DNA of 6,283 nucleotides, from contig CAIPBN010000469.1 of the NCBI GenBank assembly GCA_903863315.1, positions 1 to 6,283 of the forward strand, read 5' to 3'. The stretch's first letter is position 1; each line of letters starts with the position of its first letter. The position numbers and the translations under genes are program-made. The notes beneath the pieces are model-generated. The model searched no databases and was not told the origin of the DNA. It was given only the letters and a program-made list of their open reading frames with translations. Shown piece after piece: positions 1 through 5,365 of this stretch. The DNA comes from an uncultured Verrucomicrobiota bacterium (GTDB lineage Bacteria > Verrucomicrobiota > Verrucomicrobiia > Limisphaerales > SXTU01).

Positions 1-3000
1 CCGCCCCGGCTGCTGACCAACATGACGAACACCACGTTCGGCTATGGCTCGCCTTCCGCTTCATCGCACGAGTCTCCCGGAGGCATTGCGATCCTTGGTC
101 AGCAGTTGGTCATGGGCGGGCAGGTGAACCGCAACGGCACCAACGACGCCTTCCTCGCGGCCTACCAGATTCCCATCACCAACAACCTCGACACGACGAA
201 CTGGGCGATGTCCAACTTCTGGACCGGTCCCTTCAGCGGCTATCGGGGGGCCAACAAGGCGCTGCCGTTGGGCAGTCAAATCCCGGAACAGACTCGTTTC
301 AACGGCATTGCAATCAGTGATGTGGGCGTGGTGGCGGCGGTGGGCCAAACACGCAACTGGTTCCCGCCGGTCGTGAACACCTGGAGCGGCTCCAACACCA
401 CGCTCGTCAACGACATTGACCTGGGCTGCACCTCGGGCCGGTTCACCTACACCTTTGCGACGGATGCCATCGCTGACCGGATTGTCATTCAATACGAGGG
501 CCTGACCTTGATGGACCGGACTTCGGCGACCGGCTACACGACGAACTTCGCGTTCAGCGGCGGTTCACGCTTCCTGCGGATCGTGGCCAACCCGACGCCG
601 GCGGCGGGCGGCACCTGGACCAGCACGTTGACGGTGCTGCGCAGCAACGGGGTTAGCTACGCGGTGGGTGATTTCCTGTCCGGCGCCATTCGTGTTCCTC
701 CGCTTACGGCCTCGCCGGCGCCCAACACCTTGAGCGCGCCGCGCGGTGTCGCCCTCGACAGCACCGGCAACGTGTATGTGGCGGACTCGGGCAACGGCCG
801 CATTCTCCGTTTCGGACAGGCCTTGAGCATTCCGAATGGCGGCACCTTTGATTCAGCGAACGGAGTTTACTCCCCGATCAGCACGGGCACTCCGGTGATC
901 ACCGGCCTCAGCAGCCCGGGCGGCGTGGCGGTGAATCCCACCAACGGCGACATCTACGTCGCGGACACGGGCAACAACCAGGTGAAGCGCTTCGACACGA
1001 ACGGGGCGCTGCAGTTTACCTGGGGTGATGCCGCGATGAGTGCCGGCAGTGAGGACAGCGGTGCCCCGGGCTTCTTGAACGGGCGGTTGAGCGGTCCGCA
1101 AGGCATCTACGTGGCCAGCAACGGGGTGGTCTATGTCGCAGATACGGGCAACAGCGTCATCCGTCAAATCAGCGGCACGCTCATGACCACCATCGCCACC
1201 CCGCTGGCGATTGCTCCGCTGAACCGGCCGCGGGCCGTAACGGTGATCGGTGGCACCAATGTGGTGGCGGCGGACACCGATAATCACCGGATCGTGGTCA
1301 TGTCGGGGGTGGTGCTCGCCGGGACTGGTGGCGCGGGCTCGGCGGACGGCATTGGAGTGCTGGCCAGCTTCAATGAGCCTTCCGGCATCACCCAGGACGG
1401 CTACGGCAATCTGTATGTGTCCGATGCTGGCAGCCATCTCATCCGGCGTGTCACTTCGTTTGGTGAGGTGCAAACCATCGCCGGCAGCGCGGCCGGCAAT
1501 GTGAACAATGACATTGGCACCAGCGCCCAGTTGAACACCCCGCGCGCGCTGGCTGCGGATGCCTACGGGGCGGTTTTCGTCGCCGAGGGTTCGGCCAACA
1601 ACTCCGTGCGGCTGGTGGCACCTTATCAAACCAGCACGCCCACCAATTCCTTTGTGGTCATTGCGCCGTTCACTGGACCGGCCACGAACACGCAGCCGGT
1701 GGGCGGCTCCTCGCTGATCGTGGCGCGGGGCATCACCAACTCGGTCTTCGGTCTGGAACTCAGCGGTGGCTCGCTCACTGCCAGCCGCGAAACGTTCAAG
1801 GGGGTGGCTGCGAGTGTCGAGAATGGGACCAACTTCTTCTATGCCGTCGGCGGGGCGCAGTTTAGCACCAACGCAGTGGGTGGCCTGTCGGATCTCAACC
1901 GCATCTTCGCCACCAAGTTTGACACGAATGGCCGGGCCATCTGGACACGCGGCTTCAACGCCACGGCAGTGGCGCACGCCGTCACGAACGGTTTGGGCGC
2001 CATCACCGGCCTGGTGCTGGATTTCGGCGGTGAGGGATACACGGGCACGCCGGTGGCCTGCATCCACGACCCGCTCAACTTGGACCCCACCAAGCGGAAC
2101 ATTCCCATTGCCCTTCCGGCCCCGGTGGGCGGGGTGATTCCGGCCATCCCGGCTTACAGCGATGCCGGCCCGTATGTTTCCCCGCGTGTTTACATCGAGG
2201 CGCCCATCACGCCGGACATGCCGGGCAACGCCATTGCCGTGGCGTATGGGACCAATGTGATCGTGGCGGGCTACACGAACACGATTTCCGGTATGTTCAC
2301 CAACAACTCCCCGTTCCTGATGTCCTTGAACCCGACCAATGGCGCGATCAACTGGGTGCGCAAGTCGCCCAGTGACGGCCATTATAACGGCGTCGCCATC
2401 AGTGGCTCGAACATCATCGCCGTCGGGGCCACTTACGCCCCCGGGGCCGTGGGCAACAGCAACTGTCTGATCGAAAGCTGGACGCTGGACGGAACCTTCC
2501 TGAGCACGGTGACCCACACGTTCACGCCCGCCACCCGCCCGAGCGCCCTGAGCGGGGTGGTGGTGGTGGATGCGCTGGATCGGGCCTACGCCGTGGGCAC
2601 GGTCAGCAACAACGTGGCGAGCTCGGATGCCGTGATGCTGGAGCTGGACCTGGTGAACCTCACGGTGCTCTCTGCGGTCACCAACAATTTGAACGCGGGA
2701 TTCAACTACGGGCGCGGAATCGCCTCGGACGGCACGGAAATTTACGTAGCCACGGATGGACCGTCCGATCTTATCCCCAGTGACCGGCAGGCCGGCTTGT
2801 TCCGCTATCGTGCCAAGAACTTCTATCTGGCCGAGGAGTCGCTCAACGTCTTCATCGGTGAGTCCACCTGGGGCACTGGCCCGCTCTCCAACCAGTGGCG
2901 GCTGCAAATCACCGACACCCGGGTGGGCGGCACCAACGGCCCGGCGCAGGTGGTCTCGTGGAACCTGAACTTCTCCTATGCCCCCAGCAATGCGGTGGCG

Positions 3001-4311
3001 ATCCCCTTGGCGGCCAGCTTGAACAACAGCTTCGTGCTGCTGGCCCAGCCCAACTATTTCAACGTCAGCGTCCCGGGCGCGGCGACGAGCGTCACCAACT
3101 ACATCAACGCCACCGCCCCGGTGCAGGTCACGTTCAACGCCTCCGGTGCCCCGTTGCCCGGAGCCGTGGGCAACAAGGTCCTCTTCAGTGGCACCAGCGG
3201 CTCCTTCGTCATTTCCACGAACACCCTCGCGGGCGCGACGCTGGTGCCCGGTCGGAAGTATTATCTCTCCGTGGAACCATTGGGTGGCGCGACCAATGTG
3301 AGCGTGAACATCCTGGTGGACTTCGACCGGACGGTGGCGGATCCGGTGGTGACCTCGCTGGCCAACGCGACGCCGGTGGACACCTTCATGCCCCGCACCA
3401 CCGCGTTGAGCCACTATCGGTTTGAGGTTCCGGTGGGCACCGCTGGCGCGTTGTTCGAACTGCTCAACCTCACCGGCAATGTGCAGCTCTACGTCCGTCG
3501 CTCCAACGGGGTCGATTCCCTGCCCACCACCACGACCTACGACTATCGCAGTGCAAACTTCGGCGTGACGCCTGAGCAGGTCTTCCTGGTCACCAACTCG
3601 GCGTCCGCGACCGCGCTGGTCCCCGGGACATGGTTCCTGTCCGTGGAAAATGCGGACAACGGGCCGGTGAACTTCACCATCCGCGCGACGGCCACCTCGG
3701 GAGCGCCGTATCAATTCGTGACGGTCGCGGATGGACAGGTCAGCTCAGCCATGACCAGCCCGGGCAACGCGCCCAACACCCTGTTCCATCTCCCGGTGTC
3801 CACCGCGCACAAGGGGCTGCTCTTTGAACTGAGCGGGTTGAGCGGGCCCGGCGATTTGATCGTGCGCCGCTCCGCCGCTCCGTTGGCCACGACTTACGAT
3901 GCCGGTGGGTTCCGGGCCGGCCGCCGGAACGAGGTCGTTGCGGTGCGCACCAACGCGGCGCTGCCGAGCGTGGTGGGGAGCTGGTATTTCGGCGTGCTGA
4001 ACCCGGGCGATTCCCACATCAGCTACACCGTGATGGCGCGTCAGCCCAGCAACGGCGTGCTGCTGGGCTCCAGCCCCATCCAGATTGTGCGGCCTCCGGC
4101 CGGCTTGCTGCCGGGCGGGCGGAGTTTCGGCTTCGATCTCGATGCGGTGCCCGGGGAGAAATATCAGGTCCAGTATTCCACGAACTTGGGATCGGCCAAC
4201 TGGTTCGTCCTGACCAACCTGGTTGCGGACCCGGCGGGCGTCGTGAACTTCCTCCACTCCGGTGCGCTCTCGAACCGGAACCTCTACTACCGCATCCAAG
4301 TGGTGCCGTGA
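1..4311 (+). CDS. Large modular extracellular-type beta-propeller protein (NHL, SBBP-like, P-domain half, PPC-like), 5' partial
   Basis: The reading frame is open from base 1 to the TGA at 4309-4311. The first in-frame ATG (22) is probably internal: seven codons precede it without a stop, no signal peptide follows it, and the sequence after it already looks like a propeller blade (GIAILGQQLVMGGQ). The true start lies left of the window. Modules, numbered from the Met at 22: propeller-like blades about 20-115, beta-sandwich 119-206, six NHL repeats 237-532, SBBP-like propeller 544-913 with an insert at 654-733, P-domain C-terminal half 933-985, three PPC-like repeats 994-1339, C-terminal beta domain 1367-1429. 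Composition is rich in Asn, Thr, Ser and Gly, and only three Cys are visible. I see no protease, glycosidase or other catalytic motif in the visible part. Such modules usually serve extracellular binding, adhesion or scaffolding, so a secreted or surface role is inferred. The ligand is unknown and a catalytic domain could lie upstream. Confidence 0.9.
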   Translation, partial: PPRLLTNMTNTTFGYGSPSASSHESPGGIAILGQQLVMGGQVNRNGTNDAFLAAYQIPITNNLDTTNWAMSNFWTGPFSGYRGANKALPLGSQIPEQTRFNGIAISDVGVVAAVGQTRNWFPPVVNTWSGSNTTLVNDIDLGCTSGRFTYTFATDAIADRIVIQYEGLTLMDRTSATGYTTNFAFSGGSRFLRIVANPTPAAGGTWTSTLTVLRSNGVSYAVGDFLSGAIRVPPLTASPAPNTLSAPRGVALDSTGNVYVADSGNGRILRFGQALSIPNGGTFDSANGVYSPISTGTPVITGLSSPGGVAVNPTNGDIYVADTGNNQVKRFDTNGALQFTWGDAAMSAGSEDSGAPGFLNGRLSGPQGIYVASNGVVYVADTGNSVIRQISGTLMTTIATPLAIAPLNRPRAVTVIGGTNVVAADTDNHRIVVMSGVVLAGTGGAGSADGIGVLASFNEPSGITQDGYGNLYVSDAGSHLIRRVTSFGEVQTIAGSAAGNVNNDIGTSAQLNTPRALAADAYGAVFVAEGSANNSVRLVAPYQTSTPTNSFVVIAPFTGPATNTQPVGGSSLIVARGITNSVFGLELSGGSLTASRETFKGVAASVENGTNFFYAVGGAQFSTNAVGGLSDLNRIFATKFDTNGRAIWTRGFNATAVAHAVTNGLGAITGLVLDFGGEGYTGTPVACIHDPLNLDPTKRNIPIALPAPVGGVIPAIPAYSDAGPYVSPRVYIEAPITPDMPGNAIAVAYGTNVIVAGYTNTISGMFTNNSPFLMSLNPTNGAINWVRKSPSDGHYNGVAISGSNIIAVGATYAPGAVGNSNCLIESWTLDGTFLSTVTHTFTPATRPSALSGVVVVDALDRAYAVGTVSNNVASSDAVMLELDLVNLTVLSAVTNNLNAGFNYGRGIASDGTEIYVATDGPSDLIPSDRQAGLFRYRAKNFYLAEESLNVFIGESTWGTGPLSNQWRLQITDTRVGGTNGPAQVVSWNLNFSYAPSNAVAIPLAASLNNSFVLLAQPNYFNVSVPGAATSVTNYINATAPVQVTFNASGAPLPGAVGNKVLFSGTSGSFVISTNTLAGATLVPGRKYYLSVEPLGGATNVSVNILVDFDRTVADPVVTSLANATPVDTFMPRTTALSHYRFEVPVGTAGALFELLNLTGNVQLYVRRSNGVDSLPTTTTYDYRSANFGVTPEQVFLVTNSASATALVPGTWFLSVENADNGPVNFTIRATATSGAPYQFVTVADGQVSSAMTSPGNAPNTLFHLPVSTAHKGLLFELSGLSGPGDLIVRRSAAPLATTYDAGGFRAGRRNEVVAVRTNAALPSVVGSWYFGVLNPGDSHISYTVMARQPSNGVLLGSSPIQIVRPPAGLLPGGRSFGFDLDAVPGEKYQVQYSTNLGSANWFVLTNLVADPAGVVNFLHSGALSNRNLYYRIQVVP
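376..639 (+). other. Unassigned beta-sandwich-like module in the large protein
   Basis: Residues 119-206 (from the Met at 22) break the propeller pattern. They show alternating hydrophobic strands with the segments ADRIVIQYEGLTLMDR and SRFLRIVANP, then a closing GGTWTSTLTVL. The pattern 'D-x-I-x-I-x-Y-x-G ... D ... V-x-N-P ... G-T-x-W' resembles small beta-sandwich modules seen in secreted proteins, where a strand pair is followed by an Asn-Pro turn. I cannot name a family. It sits between a propeller-like blade (FNGIAISDVGVVAAVGQT, near 298-351) and the NHL array. Confidence 0.45.
730..1617 (+). repeat. Six NHL repeats forming a probable six-bladed beta-propeller (protein-level repeat)
   Basis: Six copies of the NHL pattern (L-x-x-P-x-G-[IV]-x-[VL]...G-x-[VL]-Y-V-A-D-[ST]-G-N-x-x-[IV]-[RK]) lie at about 730-813, 907-993, 1087-1170, 1219-1302, 1369-1452 and 1531-1617. 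The core signatures are VYVADSGNGRI, IYVADTGNNQV, VYVADTGNSVI, VVAADTDNHRI, LYVSDAGSHLI and VFVAEGSANNSV, so the last three are the most diverged. Spacing between equivalent core positions is 60, 59, 44, 50 and 54 residues. The linker AGTGGAGSADGIG before the fifth copy is the usual glycine-rich NHL inter-blade segment. Six blades is a normal number for a closed NHL propeller. NHL propellers bind protein, RNA or carbohydrate ligands; nothing here identifies which. Confidence 0.85.
1651..2760 (+). other. Second propeller-like region (SBBP-type blades) with an internal insert
   Basis: Residues 544-913 contain about four degenerate blades of the style 'G-x-A-I-A-V...x-V-x-V-A-G-x-T ... F-x-x-x-L-x-x-x-G-x-x-x-W'. 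Examples are FFYAVGGAQF with RIFATKFDTNGRAIWTR, NAIAVAYGTNVIVAGYT with FLMSLNPTNGAINWVRK, NGVAISGSNIIAVGATY with CLIESWTLDGTFL, and GRGIASDGTEIYVATDG. This matches the general SBBP (seven-bladed beta-propeller repeat) or PQQ-like layout rather than NHL. A stretch at 1981-2220 does not fit the blade pattern and carries a GGEGYTGTP motif (see findings). The assignment is by pattern only, and the number of blades is uncertain. Confidence 0.6.
2818..2979 (+). other. C-terminal half of a P-domain-like (proprotein convertase P) module
   Basis: Residues 933-985 run from NFYLAEESLNVFIGEST through QWRLQITDTRVGG to VVSWNLNFSY. This is the pattern that closes a P domain: 'F-x-G-E...G-x-W-x-L-x-[IV]-x-D...G...[LV]-x-S-W-x-L-x-F'. 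The N-terminal half of such a domain, with its DLxIxLxSPxG strand, is not visible upstream; propeller-type sequence (EIYVATDG) ends only about 20 residues earlier. P domains are accessory beta-sandwiches attached to subtilisin-like proteases and other secreted proteins. Confidence 0.55.
3001..4038 (+). repeat. Three tandem pre-peptidase-C-terminal-like (PPC) domains (protein-level repeat)
   Basis: Three successive units of about 110 residues lie at about 3001-3324, 3343-3693 and 3709-4038. Each starts with an 'F-x-V-x-V-P' type strand (YFNVSVPG, YRFEVPVG, LFHLPVST) and ends with a 'G-x-[WY]-[YF]-L-x-V' strand: LVPGRKYYLSVEP at 3241, LVPGTWFLSVENA at 3616 and VVGSWYFGVLNPG at 3970. Units 2 and 3 also share an 'LFEL-x-x-L-x-G...L-x-V-R-R-S' core (from 3451 and 3820), which unit 1 lacks. 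This fits PPC domains, small beta-sandwiches found at the C-terminus of secreted proteases and other exported proteins. In proteases they are often removed after secretion; here no protease domain is visible. Confidence 0.6.
4120..4308 (+). other. C-terminal beta domain of the large protein
   Basis: Residues 1367-1429 form the end of the protein: a strand SFGFDLDAVPG, then KYQVQYSTNLGSANWFVLTN, and a final YYRIQVVP at the stop. The layout 'G-x-x-Y-x-[VI]-Q-x-S-T-x-L...W...L ... F/Y-Y-R-[VI]' recurs as the closing domain of many verrucomicrobial secreted proteins. No PEP-CTERM or LPXTG motif, and no terminal membrane helix with a basic tail, is present, so attachment by those routes is not supported. 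A role in export or surface retention is possible but inferred. Confidence 0.5.
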
Positions 4312-4376
4312 GCCGCAGCTTTCCGCAGGGCTTGGCCGGCCGTCGCCAGCGGGTTTCTCCGCCGCTTCGCAATCCC

Positions 4377-5312
4377 ATGCAAACGCTCGTCATTGGACTT
4401 AATCCCGCCGTGGACGTGGAGTGGTGCGTGAACTCCATTCACTGGGACGAGAAGAACGTGGTGCAGGGCGAACGCCGCTGGGCGGGCGGTAAATCTGTGA
4501 ACGTGGCGCGCTGGCTACGGCACCTGGGCGGCCCGGTGCGGCTGTTGGTGCCCTTGGGCGGAAGCACCGGGGCGGAGCTGAAACGTCAACTGCGCGGTGA
4601 GCGGGTGCCGCTGCGCGCGCTGCCGGTGGCGGAGCCGACCCGTGCGAACGTGATGGTGACCCAGGAAGCCGGTCCGCAACTGCGGTTCAATCCGAAGGGA
4701 CCGAAACTGTCCGGCGAGGAGTGGCGGAAATTCTTCGCGCTGGCGGAGGCGGAGATGCGGCGCAGCGCCTTGGTGATTTTGTCGGGGGCATTGTGCCGGG
4801 ATGCGAGGGCAACGATCTATCGCGACCTGATTCGTCTGGCCCGCCGGCTCAAGCTGCCTTGCGTGCTGGATTGCGATGGCCCCGCGTTCGCCGCCGGAGC
4901 CGCTGCCGGGCCCCTGCTGGTGAAGCCAAACGAATTTGAGCTGGCGCAATGGGCCGGGCGCAGGCTGGGTTCATCCTCTGCCGTGGTGCAGGCGGCCGGG
5001 GAATTGTCCCGTGCCACCGGCGGCTGGGTGCTGGTCTCCCGCGACGCGCAGGGCGGGTTGCTGCTGCATGCGGAAGCGGGCGTGGGCTGGCAGGCCGGTG
5101 TGCCGAAGGTGCATGCTTGCAACACCGTCGGGGCAGGGGATGCACTGCTTGCCGCTGCGGCCCGGCAGATCCGTCAGGGCGCACCTCCGGTTGAATGGCT
5201 GCGGCAAGGGCTGGCCACGGCCACGGCCTTCGTGCAGTTCCCTGCGGGTGAGCTGGCTCCGGCCAAGGCAGTCGAGGCCATGTTGAAGCAGATTCAGCCC
5301 AAGCCGCTCTAG
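4377..5312 (+). CDS. PfkB-family hexose-phosphate kinase (1-phosphofructokinase / tagatose-6-phosphate kinase type)
   Basis: The 311-residue product has the length and motif order of the FruK/LacC branch of the ribokinase (PfkB) family, cytosolic enzymes that phosphorylate a sugar phosphate with ATP. Visible motifs: N-terminal LVIGLNPAVD (4-13); substrate loop GGKSVNVAR (37-45), normally GGKGxNVAR; RANVMV (89-94); FNPKGP (104-109), the position of the family's FNxxGP; SGALCRD (136-142), normally SGSLPPG; KPNEFEL (183-189); and NTVGAGDAL (249-257), with the anion hole and catalytic base Asp255. The ATG at 4377 is chosen because it begins exactly at the family's first strand. An in-frame GTG at 4308, overlapping the upstream stop, would add 23 residues without family character. 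No clear Shine-Dalgarno precedes 4377. The 65-base gap shows no terminator, so co-transcription with the upstream gene is possible. Substrate (fructose-1-P, tagatose-6-P or fructose-6-P) cannot be fixed from sequence. Confidence 0.88.
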   Translation: MQTLVIGLNPAVDVEWCVNSIHWDEKNVVQGERRWAGGKSVNVARWLRHLGGPVRLLVPLGGSTGAELKRQLRGERVPLRALPVAEPTRANVMVTQEAGPQLRFNPKGPKLSGEEWRKFFALAEAEMRRSALVILSGALCRDARATIYRDLIRLARRLKLPCVLDCDGPAFAAGAAAGPLLVKPNEFELAQWAGRRLGSSSAVVQAAGELSRATGGWVLVSRDAQGGLLLHAEAGVGWQAGVPKVHACNTVGAGDALLAAAARQIRQGAPPVEWLRQGLATATAFVQFPAGELAPAKAVEAMLKQIQPKPL

Positions 5313-5365
5313 CGGGACTGCACTGGTCTGGCGTTCACCGGTGCCGCCACGATTGTGCAACGAGC

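Noticed and set aside
22..24. ATG at 22 as the true start of the large gene
   Set aside because: The frame is open to base 1, there is no signal peptide after the ATG, and the following residues already look like the middle of a propeller.
778..1149. DNA-level repeats around the GTGGCGGACxCGGGCAAC segments as a tandem or CRISPR-like array
   Set aside because: The similarity follows from the conserved YVADTGN protein motif of NHL blades, is codon-phased and imperfect, and the rest of each unit differs.
853..3714. A 953-codon open frame on the minus strand opposite the large gene
   Set aside because: Its translation is dominated by Arg, His, Gly and Val with no domain pattern, as expected for the reverse complement of a GC-rich gene that rarely uses codons producing antisense stops. 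The plus-strand frame has clear NHL and other modules.
4334..4341. GGCCGGCC palindrome in the gap before the kinase as an operator
   Set aside because: Eight-base GC palindromes are common by chance in GC-rich DNA, and no flanking promoter elements or second copy support a site.
5320..5344. Hairpin in the convergent gap (GCACTGG pairing with CCGGTGC, 11-base loop, one G-T pair) as a terminator
   Set aside because: The stem is only 7 pairs with a large loop, and no T-run follows on either strand. It may contribute to termination but cannot be called.
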